Below, one piece after another: positions 1-11,107 of a stretch of DNA of 64,000 nt. Position 1 is the first letter of the stretch. Each line of letters begins with the position of its first letter. The notes beneath the pieces are model-generated. The model did not search any database, was not told the DNA's origin, and saw nothing but the letters and a program-made list of their open reading frames with translations. Origin of the DNA: Magnolia sinica (taxonomy: Eukaryota; Streptophyta; Magnoliopsida; Magnoliales; Magnoliaceae); the NCBI RefSeq assembly GCF_029962835.1, contig NC_080577.1, forward strand, positions 2,480,001-2,544,000, given 5' to 3'. Position numbers and translations under genes: made by a program.

Positions 1-940
1 ACATTACCCAAAGAAGTGGGTTTGGTTTTCCATTGTTACATAGTGACAGAACCACTGCACTGTGGATATTTCATATGGGCAAAGAGACCCCAGTTTTCAT
101 AGGCATATATATAAACTAATGAAACAGCTATGACTTGGCTCAATGCATATGATCGATCAAGAAGAGTCTCAACGTCTACCTCAGATGCAAGTAGTTTTTT
201 TTTTTTTTTTTTAAGAGCTCAAAACAATCAAAGATGCGTTAGAGGTAATGCCCACATTAATTAGACATAAATGTGATCAATGCGAATCGTCCATTTTTCA
301 GGCCACTGATCGAATGTGCAAAGCCATCCAATCAAAGAGATTGTTCAGAGTTTTCTGCAACTGATGGTGGGCCAACAAAATGGAAGATCCATACCAACAT
401 CAGACCTTTTGCACAAACTGATCTAGGACATCCATTTTCCAGACTATTGGTGAAAGGTTTAAGGTTAAGAGTTTCATGATCAAAGTGATTCTCAAGCGAC
501 ATAGCCAATCAAATGCGAGGCACCACGTTATGGACGGCCTAAATCAATTATCAGACCTTTCTTCAGTGTAGCCCATGACCAGTTGATTCAAACCATGCTT
601 GTAAAGTTTGGTAACTAAACTCAAAAACTCAGTCAACTCAATTCAACTGGACATCAAGCCAAGCCACTAGGAAAGTCAATCATTCAGGTAACTTGGTCTC
701 TAAGAGGAGAGACTCTTCAAATTCACTCTTTGATTCACTAGAATCAACAAAACTCATGATAACTAAAGCCGATTCACTCACCTTGTCAAATTTTCTTATT
801 TAAGTTAAAAGAAGTCCCGAGTCCATGGGTCAGATTCACAAACTCTTTTAACAAAAGCTAAAATCGGTTTCAGTCACAAATGGAGATGGATCACGGAATG
901 TGTAACCAGATCGACATAGCAGATGAATGCATTCCTTCTA
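1..940. other. no gene recognised
   Basis: This stretch is AT-rich and shows no convincing coding region. The only structure I see is a T-run near position 195. A short ORF at 273-479 has no recognisable motif and ordinary intergenic composition. Confidence 0.5.
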
Positions 941-2420
941 GGAAGACAGCAAAAATGCCAAGAATCACGCATGAAGTCAATATCGAAAAGGTGTATGATA
1001 GAGTGGCATAGAACTTCCTAAATTACATGATGGCAAGAATGGATTTTGGTAACAAATGGAGAAGATAATTCACAGAATGTATTTCAACAATGAACCTTTC
1101 CATTTTGGTTAATGGATCTCCATGCAAATTTTTCAAACGCTCAACGGGATCAAGGCAGGGAGACCCCCTATACCTTAAGGGGAGAGATTCAGTTTGATTG
1201 AGGGTTTCAGGGTGGGTAGCATTTTGATATCTCACCTTAAGTTTGCAGACAATGCGATGCTCTTCTGTAAAGCCTCTAGGAGAAGTGCGGAACATCAAAG
1301 TCATCCTTAGATGCTTTATGCGGTGTTGGCCTGTTGGGGCTTAAAGTCAAGATGAGTAAAAGCTCCATGGCTGGTATTTAAGTCAGTGAGGACTTCCTAG
1401 CCCATCTCACGAAGAGGTTGGGGTGCAAAACATAAAGATTTTTCAATTTCCAATGGGCCTTCCTTTTGGGGCAAGCGGATCTTCCAAGCAATGAGAGATC
1501 CGGTTATTGAAAGAATTAGAAAAGAGACTGGCAGCTTGGAAGAAAGAATACTCATCATTGGGGTTGCGGCTAACCTGCCATTTTATTTCCTCTCCTTATT
1601 CACGATCTTCTCTCGCTAACCCGCCATTTCATTTCCTCTCCTTATTCAAGATCTAGGCGGCAATTGCAGCTAAAATCAAGAGGCTTCATCATCAATTTCT
1701 GTGGGGAAGCATCTTGGAGAAAAAAGAACACTTCCATTTGGTGAAATGGGAAGAAATCCTAAAAGCTAAGGAAGCTGGGGACCTTGGCATCAGAGAGAAC
1801 AAAGAAAAGAATAGAAGTCTTCTAAGAATATGGTTGTGGTGTTTTGGTAGGGAAAGAGCAGCTCTAAGGTGGAGGGTTCTTGTGGGAAAATACGATCTGG
1901 AGTTACATCTCTTTTCAATTTCCATTCAAGAGCTCTTATGTGTTTCCATGCCCTTTTGAGACCTCAAAAAATGGACAAATTCCTTTTTCTACAGAAAGGA
2001 TAATGGTAACCCCACTATTAACTACTTCATTTATTAATTCAATAGTAATAGAAATACATGTCCTACCGAGACAAAATTTGTAACTTGATATCCTCTTGCC
2101 TTCTCACCCTGACATTCCTCAAGAGATTTCAGTTGGCCAGGATTTGGAAGAATACAGTTGGAATGGGATCTGCTCAAAACCACGGGGAAAACTCTGATTG
2201 AAGGTTTCACAATGGCTGGCAATGGAGGAGAATTTACATATTTTTGTGAAGAAGTTTGGCTAGGTAGTTGTTCTTTAGCCTGCAGATTTCCTAGTCTGTA
2301 AAAATTGGCCTGGGAGAATTTTATCTCGGTGAGGGATAGTGCGCCATTCAGCGGGGACAATCTTTCATGGTACATGGTTCTTAGAAGGCATTTCAACTAC
2401 GATAAATGAGCTCATCTGCA
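940..2420 (+). mobile_element. decayed L1-type LINE (reverse transcriptase and zf-RVT regions)
   Basis: Successive frames give typical plant L1-LINE pieces in the right order. They are a palm region with EKVYDRVAW (about 985-1010), the GSRQGDPL motif (about 1147-1170), FADNAMLFC (about 1243-1270), a PVIERIRKE stretch (about 1500), and then the zf-RVT end with LHHQFLWGS and VKWEEILKAKEAGDLGI (about 1685-1800). The last piece is the WLGSCSLACRFPSL region near 2255-2300. The catalytic FADD is FADN here, and the frame changes several times, so the element is inactive. The 5' endonuclease ORF is not visible and no poly(A) end or target duplication is clear. The reading frames on the other strand (1023-1304, 2034-2396) are shadows. 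Confidence 0.85.
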
Positions 2421-2635
2421 GCCCCTGTTAGGGATGCTTCACAGTCCAATGATCCCATGCTATTGCAAATGAAAGAGTGTGGAAATGGGAAAAGATTCTG
2501 TAATTCACAAACTGTCATCACGTTTGTTTGAGGCTCGCCCTGCAAACAACGCATTTGCAAACCCTAGCCCCAACACTCCACTATTCCAGACTATTGTAAT
2601 TCGATTCGATTGTGCATCCAAACTCACTCTCAAAT

Positions 2636-2879
2636 CTCCCCTCGGCGCTTAAATGGCATGCAATTCCAACAAAAAACATAACAAGAACATCAAAGAAGAA
2701 AAGGGTGACCGCTCGATCGGTACGGATTCAAGCGATTCGCATCTCAAAAGACGCCATCTCCCCTCAGCGCTTAAAATTTCATGCAATTCCAACAAAAGAC
2801 ATAACAAGATCATAGAAGGAGAAAAGGCGATCGCAAGATCGGAACGGATTCAAGCGATTCGCATCTCAAAACACGCCAT
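2636..2879. repeat. tandem duplication of a 122-bp unit
   Basis: Two adjacent copies (about 2636-2757 and 2758-2879) share the start CTCCCCTC.GCGCTTAAA, a middle block ATGCAATTCCAACAAAA and the end GATTCAAGCGATTCGCATCT. They differ at a modest number of positions. The short ORFs that span the repeat are by-products. Confidence 0.8.
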
Positions 2880-2889
2880 TTTCGATTAA

Positions 2890-3200
2890 ATGAAAAAGAA
2901 AAACTAAGAGAACAGAAACTGAAATCGCTTACCTTTTTCTTCTCTTGAATCCTTCCGAACAATTCCTCCGTCCAAATGACTCAGTTCTCGGTTCGACTTG
3001 TCCACAATTCCAAAAAACGCGAATGCTTTTGCTTCTGTTTGCTCAAGAAATCGGTTCCGTCGATCTTCTGGAGAGAGAAATGGAGAAAAACGGATTCTTA
3101 TAGCGATATTGAAACAGGAACGCTTCTCACATCTTCCAGATGTTTCCCGCCCTCTCTGGATTTTTCGTGCAACAACATATGCCACGTGTACATATAAGAC
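2890..3200 (-). other. possible 5' exon of an unidentified minus-strand gene
   Basis: An open frame runs leftwards from 3185 and meets a good donor site (AAG then GTAAGC) near 2930 on the - strand. The predicted peptide (starts MAYVVARKIQRGRE) is rich in Arg, Lys and Glu and matches nothing I know. It may be untranslated leader rather than coding sequence. The 122-bp tandem repeat lies where the first intron would be, and the LINE beyond it. I cannot find downstream exons, so this may be a relic. Confidence 0.2.
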
Positions 3201-3333
3201 TGCTCCACGTGTGATTTATTTTAGCCGAACGGAAACTTACAAGACCCGCATGGAATTCGCCAGAGATAACGCGAATGAATGAGATGGGGAATTCGCGCGT
3301 GTGCACTGGAGAATGGGGCTTGCATATCACGTG
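3183..3333 (-). promoter_or_regulatory. G-box cluster beside the possible minus-strand 5' exon
   Basis: Three CACGTG palindromes lie within 150 bp (3183-3188, 3206-3211, 3328-3333). A TATA-like CTTATATGT (- strand) lies between the first two. CACGTG is the classic bZIP/bHLH target in plant promoters. A chance cluster of three is unlikely but possible. Confidence 0.35.
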
Positions 3334-3699
3334 CTTATACTCCAAACATGTGAAGTATTGTGGACATTCACCATGTGGGTTATTGAATAAACATGTTCTT
3401 ATCGATAAAACCGGAGGTGTCGCTGATCATATTGGCCAGAAGCGTACATTGAATGTGGACCGTCTGTTAAATTTCTCGTACATTTGTGGTCCGCTGATGT
3501 GTTAAACGACCTAAAATTTTCTCTAGTTAATTATTTGTTACCCAGTTAATGCTCGGGATCTATTACACGTATGCCATGTTGGCGTGTGCGAGACCCTTCA
3601 CGCTTTTCGCAGATCACATTATCAGGGACCGAAGATGGATGGGAATTGGAGACTGAAAAACTCTTTTGGATAACGTGTCAGTGAGTTTTTCCCTGACCG

Positions 3700-4167
3700 T
3701 GGGGCCATGATTGATGCATCTGTTGCATATCCATGCCGTTCATCAGTTTCTCCAGCTTATTTTGAGTCATGGTCCCAAAAATAAAGTAGGTCCAAAATCT
3801 CAAGTGAACAGTGATTATAAAAAGCCTAACATTAAAAGCTTCCTACGCGACTCAAGAAAGCGGATTAGGGGCCTGATTTATGTACCTGTTTTATATCCAT
3901 GCCGTCCACCAATTTCTTCAAGTTATTTTAAGAAGCTGATAAAAAATGACGCTGATCCAAATTTCAAGTGACCATGGTCATAAAACACCAGCATTAAATA
4001 CTTCTTCAAGGCCCCAGTAACGTTTAATTGCAAAAATATCAGTCGTTTCAAAAAATTTCAATGGTGATCTTTTAATCCCCACCGCATGGTCCACTTGAAA
4101 TTTGAATCTGTTTCATTTTTGGGACAACCCACTAGCTGATGGACAGTTTATATACATCACATACATG
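3700..4167. mobile_element. two foldback-MITE copies, partial and degraded
   Basis: Two successive left halves begin with the family signature (ATCCATGCCGTTCATC at about 3730 and ATCCATGCCGTCCACC at about 3895). The second also has the right half, ending in TACATCACATACATG. This family has arms of roughly 190 bp that are reverse complements of each other around a ~100-bp middle. Confidence 0.6.
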
Positions 4168-4175
4168 AAGGCAAG

Positions 4176-4988
4176 TAGGGGTGCACATCAAACCGGTGGA
4201 ACCGGACCGAAACCGTTGGATCGGTTTGGTTTGATCTGGTTCTAAACAGTACTGGTTCCGATTCGAGTTTCAGTTTCAAAATTTCAAGAACCATTGGATA
4301 CGGATCGGTTCAGTTTAAGACCCTTTAGAACCAAACCGTGAACCGAACCGTTGATCCGAACCATGGCCGGAACCATAGATCCAAACCGGTTAGAGCCCTC
4401 TTATATCATTTCATCGAAACCCAATTCATCTTTTATTTTGATTTTCCTTTCTTTCTTTTTTTAATTGATGATGATGGGATATATTTTTTTAATTTATAGA
4501 TGTAGGAATTAGTTAAGATTCTGCACTAGAGTTGACTGTGGATGAAGAGACTCTCATTGAAAGGATGTTTAATCTTCTTCGAGAGGTTTCTTTCTTTCTT
4601 TGGAATTTGATTAGGGACAGATATTTTACACCATGTTTTGATGTATTCACCCCTTTCCTATTTATGAAGTGGGTGTTTGTCAAAACGAATTTCATGTTTG
4701 AGAACAGATCCATTAGCCCACAGGACTATCCCTAGGGCCCCCATCATACATGAACCCAACGTAAACTGAACAGACAAATGATTTTGTGGGCTTTTTGACA
4801 AATGACCCACCTGCCTCACCTGGAAAACCTAGAACCGTGGAACCGAACCGTTTTCCATGGTCCAGTTCCGGTTCGGTTCTAGGATGCTAACGATCTAGTT
4901 CTGGTTTCAAAAATCGTGGAACCGTTATGTACGGTTCGGTTTCGATTTCACCCCAGAATTGGACCGAACTAACCCATGTGCACCCCTA
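4176..4988. mobile_element. non-autonomous hAT-type element with intact ends
   Basis: The element starts TAGGGGTGCACAT and ends with the exact reverse complement ATGTGCACCCCTA, a 13-bp perfect terminal inverted repeat. An 8-bp target duplication AAGGCAAG flanks it (4168-4175 and 4989-4996), which is the hAT superfamily length. The subterminal 200 bp on each side is crowded with short GGTTCGGTTC/GAACCGAACC motifs in opposite orientation, as expected for transposase-binding subterminal repeats. There is no transposase ORF. The unmutated ends and duplication imply a recent insertion. Confidence 0.92.
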
Positions 4989-5094
4989 AAGGCAAGCCCC
5001 TAGATGAAGGCAACACCCACTAAGTAACACCTAATCCATTCCCGCAGCTGAAAATGCAGAACCACTTGGTAGGTATTACTCTTACTATAGTGCT

Positions 5095-5520
5095 TATTTT
5101 AATGACATTTTGTATATCTCATCCATTCGTTTTTACAAAACATATTAAGACAAATTGTCAAAAATTACGTGTATCAAAATGTCAAGTAAACCACACCACA
5201 AGAAACAGCGATGATTGAAGTGTCATCATTAAAAACTTCCCAACACCCACTTTAAGCAGATTTTTTATGTTTATTTTCCATCCAACCCGTTGATAAGGTC
5301 AAACGGAAATGGACGAAGCGAAAATAGAAAGATTATCTTGATCCAAAACTTTTTTAGCCTAAAAAACTTTTAATAGTTATTCACCACTTTTTTCCAGTGG
5401 TGTAATCCACCAGTGATTTGGATCTGCTTAAAATTTGGGATGATATCCTTAAATGACCTGAGAAAAAGGATGGACAGCATGGATATGAAAAATATTAATC
5501 AAGGTGTGCCTCACACGGTA
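5095..5520. mobile_element. foldback MITE copy
   Basis: The left arm has AAACCACACCACAAGAAACAG and the right arm carries its inverted counterpart (TTTTTTCCAGTGGTGTAATCC). The GATCCAAAACTTTTT middle segment lies between them. Confidence 0.6.
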
Positions 5521-5599
5521 AGGTTATCACACACTAAGCTGTTATCCGAATAACAGCTAATCCACTCCTATCTCAGAGATGACTCTAACGTATGTGTTC

Positions 5600-6470
5600 T
5601 GTTAATATATTTCAACCATTTTCTCATTTCATTCTATAGCACAGGCCCAAAATTTAGAAATATCTTAGTCTCAATGCACCACCGTTGAAACCTTCCCAGG
5701 GCCTCCAAACCATCGTCAGACCTACAATGATGGTTAATCTCCATCCGACCTGTTGACAAGGTATGGAGAAAGGAAAACACAAATATCAACTTGATCCCAA
5801 TCTGCCCATACGGTCACATAGGGTTGGATGAAAAGAAAACACAAATATCAGCTTGACACAACTTCTGCAGAATCCACAAAGTTTACAAACGGTGGTGCTG
5901 TGGCCCCCAATAAGCTTGCAACCGTCGGTGTTTGATTCTCCGTGTGATCCACTAGAGCCTTGGAGATAGTTCAATTTCAGACTTGTAACCTAAAATAATA
6001 GGACAAAATGAATGGATAGTATGGATAAAACCCATACATGTCCCTTCCTAGCTAGGGGCGAGCAGGGGTGATATTCAATCCGTGTCTGCGATTTGAATGG
6101 AAGCTGACTGTGTCGTGCCCCTGCTTCAACAGGGGCTATGTAGAGCCCACCATGATCTATGGCTTTTATCCCCATTTTTTTTTTTTCTCATATCATTTTA
6201 AGTACTAACTTTAAAATGAACATATCTAAGTAGATAACAATGTGAGGACTGAACTCCCCCGCATTAAAAACTTCTTGAAAGCTATAAAAGTTTTGATAAA
6301 ATTGTTATTTTTATTTTCCCTTCATCTAGGTTTACATGACATTATAAGTAAGTTAGATGACAAATAAGCATCACAATAGACCTTGGGAAGATTAATGTGG
6401 TGAGAGTCATTAGCACTGTAACTTTTTATGGTGTGGTTTATTTGAGCGTTGAATCTGCCTTATTTCTTTT
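5600..6470. mobile_element. two degraded foldback MITE copies
   Basis: About 5600-6040 and 6185-6470 carry the family middle block (AACACAAATATCAGCTTGA, or TTATTTTCCCTTCATCTAGG) and the arm motif ACCGTTGAAACCTTCC. The right end of the first copy is GGATAAAACCCATACATG. Confidence 0.5.
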
Positions 6471-6484
6471 AGCTACGGGAACAC

Positions 6485-6733
6485 TGGGGCTGTACACAAA
6501 CCAAGTTAATTAGCTCTGTTAACTCACTCAACTCAACTCAAGAAAACTCAATTCGACTCGGCTCAAATTAAGTTCGAGCCAAGTCCAGCTGATTTTTTTA
6601 GCTCGAAAAAATTTCGAGCCAAGTTCTAGCTAGACCAAGCTCGACTCGACTCGGCTCAGCTTGGAACTTGACTCAAGCTTGACCCAGTTTGAATCAATTC
6701 AGCTTGGATCAGTTTTGCTTAATTTAAATGTTT

Positions 6734-6780
<47 letters not shown>

Positions 6781-7020
6781 TAAAAATTTTAAAACCTAAA
6801 CTCGAACTCACCTCATTGGCTCAAACTTGAACTTGGCTTGAAAGATTGAGCTCGAACTCGACTTGAGCTGGCCCAAGCACTGACCAAGCTGAGTCGAGCT
6901 GGCCAGTGAGGCTTGAAGACTCAACCGAGCCAAATTTAAGCTAAGGTAGCCTATTGGTTGAGCCGAGCTGAGCTAGGCCAAGCTTGACTCAGTTCAAAAT
7001 GCATACAGCTCTAGTGTACA
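6485..7020. mobile_element. possible hAT-type non-autonomous element rich in CTCGA motifs
   Basis: The ends are imperfect inverted repeats (ACTGGGGCTGTACAC at the left, GCATACAGCTCTAGT at the right). The interior is full of ACTCGAC/GAGCTCGA motifs in both orientations, like the subterminal repeats of the 4176-4988 element. I could not find a convincing 8-bp target duplication. Confidence 0.45.
6737..6782. repeat. (GT)n(AT)n microsatellite
   Basis: About 16 GT repeats run directly into five or six AT repeats, inside the CTCGA-rich element. Confidence 0.95.
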
Positions 7021-7254
7021 TGTTGGAGCACATGCCCAACTGCTTTTCAATTTAGTTGGGTAAATGGGTCATGGCATTGACTCAAAAGTAAAGTTGTTTT
7101 TGATTTTATGGTCATTACTAGTCAAATAAAGCTTTCTAAATCTAATGGTAAAAACACTTGAAGGTTGAGAAATCGCAAAATTTCCACCTCAGTGACCATA
7201 AATTTTGAATAATGGTCTCGAAACAAAAGATGAATTTTGTGGCGGCACTTGTGA

Positions 7255-7515
7255 TTTCTGTATTTTATCCGCTCTGTTTATCCATTTTGCCAAATAATTT
7301 TAGGGCTGAGACCAAAAACTTAAGCATATCCAAAGCTCAAGTGAACGACAACACAGGAGGAAACCATGTGAATTGAACATCTACCGTTGAAATTTTTTTG
7401 TGGGCCACAGAAGTTTTGGATCAAGCTGATATTTGTGTTTTCCCTTCATCCATGTCTATGCGATCCTATGAACAGGTTGGATGACAATAAACATCACTAT
7501 AGGCCCTAGGACACC
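7255..7515. mobile_element. foldback MITE copy, left arm and middle only
   Basis: The copy shows AAGCATATCCAAAGCTCAAG, then TTTTGGATCAAGCTGATATT and the TTCCCTTCATCC middle block. It stops where the right arm should start. Confidence 0.65.
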
Positions 7516-7744
7516 ATGATCTTGGGCACCACAATGCCCGTCAGTTGGATGGTTATAACATGATTCGGCAATCCCTACCTTTCATCTGTTGCTTCCCACT
7601 GGATTAGCCATGACACAAAAATTAATCTTCCACATCAGAAGATCCTAGCCACCAGTTTCGAGCCTTTTTTAATTGTATGTGGGATGTTGCTGTGTTTATT
7701 TTCACCAACGTCTATCAGTAGTCCAAAATCTAGAAGCATGCACC

Positions 7745-8022
7745 CACTTAGGGCCGTCAATGGGCCAGGCTGGCTTAACTTGTGGGCCACGATTGGGCTG
7801 GAGTACTATGCCCGGGCCAGGTCTGGGGCTGGGCCTAATTTAAGCATGCTTAAATTGGTCTTGGCTCCAGCTTCACTTAAGGGTCCATCAGCCCAGCCCG
7901 GTCCATTTCGCCAGTCCAGGAACTTGCTAGGCTCTGGCAGAGGTTTTTACTTTGCAGGCCTGGTTTGAACAAACAACCCGACTAAGCCCGTCTCATTGAG
8001 AGCCCTATGGGCGTGGACGGGT
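7745..8022. mobile_element. GGCC-rich possible hAT-type element
   Basis: The left end TAGGGCCGTCAATGGG and the right end CTCATTGAGAGCCCTA form an imperfect inverted repeat. The interior is unusually GC-rich (GGGCCAGG, CCCAGCCCGG). An ORF of 94 aa crosses it but has no family resemblance. No target duplication is visible. Confidence 0.4.
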
Positions 8023-8079
8023 GGATCCCTGAGTATGGGGCCTATAGGAATGTATTTTCCTTAAATCTAAGCCATCCAT

Positions 8080-8425
8080 CCATTGTGACAGACCATTTTA
8101 GGTCACGGTCCAAGGAATTAAGCAGATCCACATCTCAGGCAGACCATACCACAGGAAACAGTGGTGATTGACTGCGCACCATTTCAAAATTCTGGCGGGC
8201 CACCGGAATGTTTATTTTCCATCCAACCTGTTGATAAGGTCACAATAAAACCTGGATGGAGAGACCGATTAAATATCTGCTTGATCTAAAACTTTTCTTC
8301 TCAAAAAGAAGTTTTTAATGCTCGATCACCACTGTTTCCTATGGTGTGGTCTGCCTGAGATGTGGATCTCCTTCATTTTTGAGACATGTTCTAAAATGGT
8401 CTGCTGATATGGAAGGTTCAGTGAT
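8080..8425. mobile_element. foldback MITE copy with both arms
   Basis: The left arm includes AGACCATACCACAGGAAACA and the right arm the inverted partner GTTTCCTATGGTGTGGTCT. The middle block is present between them. Confidence 0.75.
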
Positions 8426-8429
8426 TTTT

Positions 8430-9230
8430 TGCACAAGAGTTTATTATTATTTTTTTATTATTATTATTTACATAAAATCATGTGTTTTTTATGCTGTTTT
8501 GCTCGAATTAGTCTTTCACTTATTTGATTGAACACAAGATTTGCTTCCACAACTCACAACATGACCATATATATAGTGAAGAAGAAAGCTTGAAGTTGCT
8601 CCATGAAATAAGCATACTGTTGAATTACGTTAATCTTCATATATCTTTTTTCTTGTTTTGATTTAATCTTTTTAGCTTTTGTTTAACCATTTTCTTTTGT
8701 ATTTCAGCCACACCTATATTAATTGCGTGTATATATTTTTCTACAACTACAACGTTTACTTTTCAAATATACCCTTTTGGAAGAGGAACTACCAAAATGC
8801 CTTTTATCACTTGGGTCATAAGTGTATGAAAAAAATATAGCCACTCAGATCATCAGATGGATTGCACGTGAATTTGAATATTTTGAGTTGAGTTTATTTT
8901 TTTAATGACATGGGCCACCTTATATGCTTGGATTATTTCTATTTCAGTTCATCTGATTGTTTACGGTGGGTTGTATATTTTTTCCTCCATGGTAGGTTGC
9001 ATTTAAAAAGGATATTTTAGATATTTTATTCATCTGAAAAGCATAAAATCACAATGGAGGAATCTTGAGTTTAAAATCTCAAATAACATGAAAAAAAATT
9101 GCATAGAAATTAAAAACTAAAAAACTAAAATAATTGGCACTGCAGAAAGTCGTTAGGAGGAGACTAGAAATAAGTGAATATTTCTCGGAAGCGGATTGGC
9201 TGGTATACCACACACCACAGCTGGTGTGTA
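8430..9230. other. no gene recognised
   Basis: This stretch is AT-rich and contains a TTA/TTATT-rich tract at 8448-8470. No domain, RNA gene or clear transposon ends are seen. Confidence 0.5.
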
Positions 9231-9234
9231 CACT

Positions 9235-9440
9235 AAGTACTGTGGGTCCCATCATGAGGTATATGCTATATCCAAACCGACAGTCCAATTTACAAGCTCG
9301 TTCTAAAGCTTGAGCCGAAAATAAAATAGAACTAAAGGTCAAATGAACCACCCCACGAAAAGCAACGTGTACCTTTGAAACCCTTTTGTATATGACTTAT
9401 TTTTGGGCTCATGCTCTAAAATGATCGACCGGTGGATCTT
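9235..9440. mobile_element. foldback MITE left-arm fragment
   Basis: It has TGTGGGTCCCATCATGA and then the TCAAATGAACCACCCCACG arm motif, ending within CTTTGAAACCCTTTT. Confidence 0.5.
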
Positions 9441-10190
9441 ATCACATGGTGATCCGTTGGTTGAGGGGACGTCCTCTAAGTACTGGTAATCAGGCTAGAC
9501 GGTCCAAGGTAAAGCGTATACGCGGATATCTAAATACCAGACAAGTGCCCCTGTTTGATGTTTTACATTGTCTGTTTCGATGCATGCATAATTCCATGGA
9601 AGTCGAGATTTTATTCTCGGATGTTAGCGCGTGAAATTCATGATAACTATTGAGAATTCAACGGTGTCTGGAGTTTTCTAATCTAAGGTTGATGTCTGGT
9701 GGGTCACCAATCGCTCAAACATTTTCTGGCCGACTATTTAGGTGTCGTCAGAAGTTGGGAGAAAGGTAATGACAACGATAACGGTGATGATGATGATGAT
9801 GCTGACTGAAAATTAATGAACGCTTTGGCCTAAGGCTGTGTTGAGGGTCTCATCCAGTCGGACCTAGTCCGGTTCAATACACCGAGTCACCTTTGAACTC
9901 AAGTAATTCCGGCTAATTCGCACCCAACCTGGTTGAGTCATGACTCGACTCAAGACCAAATGGGTTAATCTGAGTTACAGAATCATTTAACGATTAGAGC
10001 TGGCAACAGGATGGGTCTGGTCAATTAGGTTTATAAGCCTAAAATTCAGTCATGGGACAAACATTTATTAATCAAGACTCACTTCTATGGGTCTAGCTCC
10101 ATGGCCCAGTGATAGGCAGACTTTGTTTCAGTGCTGAAATCATGCCCATATGAGGTGGGTGGGTGTGGGCCTTTTTTTTTTTAAGGTGCT
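9440..10190. other. no gene recognised
   Basis: Short ORFs have no family resemblance. A (GAT)n-like run lies near 9785-9800. Confidence 0.4.
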
Positions 10191-10199
10191 GTTAGAGCA

Positions 10200-10325
10200 A
10201 AATCATCATTTAGGAACGGTTTTAAACCGTTCCTAACTGCTTCAGAACGCTTCGGACCCGTTTTCCGTGCCGTTTAGTTAGGGACGGTACTTTGCGAACG
10301 GTTTTAAACCGTTTCTTTTCTAACG
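10200..10325. repeat. CACTA-like subterminal repeat block
   Basis: Near-palindromes GGAACGGTTTTAAACCGTTCC-like (about 10213-10233, arms of nine bases) and CGAACGGTTTTAAACCGTTT (about 10288) flank GGGACGGTA. Such AACGGTTTTAAACCGTT motifs are typical of subterminal arrays of plant CACTA transposons. No CACTA terminus is seen, so this is probably a remnant. Confidence 0.4.
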
Positions 10326-10616
10326 ACACTTTTTCCAAACAATTTTAAACCCTGCTTTTTTTTTAAATTTTTTTATTTTTAAAGCCTAGAAAAACTTCAT
10401 TGATGGAGATCCAATGATAACATCTATTGCATACTTTTACCAAAGCACATACATCTAAACATCAACATTAAGATTATTTACAAAATATATAGAAGGAAAA
10501 GAAAGCAATAAAGACCATCCCAACACCATAACCAAAATTACAAATTTTAAAAATTTTCTAAAAAATCCATTAAATAAGAATTACAAAGTAGGGCTCAAGC
10601 ATTCATCCCAACCCAA

Positions 10617-10984
10617 TCAATCCTTTTTTGGAGATTTTGAAGCTTCTTCAGACTTCTTAGGCAAGAGAAAGAGTTTATGTTTGGCAAAACACCACCACTT
10701 GAAATTGTCACACCAGCTAGCAATTTTCCAAAATCCTCATCATTTCTGACAGCCAAAAGAACATGCCTTGGAATGATGCAGGACTTCTTATTTTCTCTAG
10801 CAGCATTCCCAGCCAGCTCCAAAACCTCAGCTGCCAAGTACTCAAGAACAGTAGCCAAATAGACAGGAGATTCATGCAAGCTTGTGCCATCAGCCTGTAG
10901 TAGTTGAAAGATCATTAGATAAAATACAAAATCTCAGTTGCCGAAAAGTATTATTTTCATAATACAAAAGGATCTATGCATACC
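10617..10984 (-). pseudogene. histone H2A.W-like pseudogene
   Basis: The - strand encodes most of an H2A histone fold: [20 protein letters not shown], then [14 protein letters not shown] and [19 protein letters not shown]. The IIPRHVLLA...GKLLAGVTI...PNIN wording and a basic tail with an SPKK motif (KSPKKD, then stop at about 10617) point to the plant H2A.W class, which marks heterochromatin. The tail is read in a different frame from the core, so a one-base shift lies near the PNIN codons. A 3' splice site (CTACAG) at about 10895 and a donor (CCG then GTATGC) at about 10983 suggest an intron. The sequence upstream of the donor matches the H2A N-terminal fold only weakly. A complete N-terminus is missing because a retroelement starts at about 11.1 kb. 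The DNA-entry residues have drifted (NKKSC for NKKNR). I call it a pseudogene, with high confidence in the family. Confidence 0.8.
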
Positions 10985-11107
10985 GGGGCAGGTACGATGT
11001 TTCTGTCAGCAATCTTCTTAAGTATTGTAAGCATAAGATTTGGACATCTAAGTAACATTAATCAGTGCATGCTAGAGATGCAAAGACATGACTCTTTCAG
11101 GTACGCC
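10961..11107. repeat. left copy of a ~147-bp direct repeat flanking the Ty3/gypsy element
   Basis: The block from AATACAAAAGGATCTATGC to CTTTCAGGTAC recurs just outside the other end of the element (21446-21591) with only a few differences. It includes the H2A donor site and the presumed end of its first exon. It is far longer than the 5-bp duplication that integrase makes. Confidence 0.85.
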
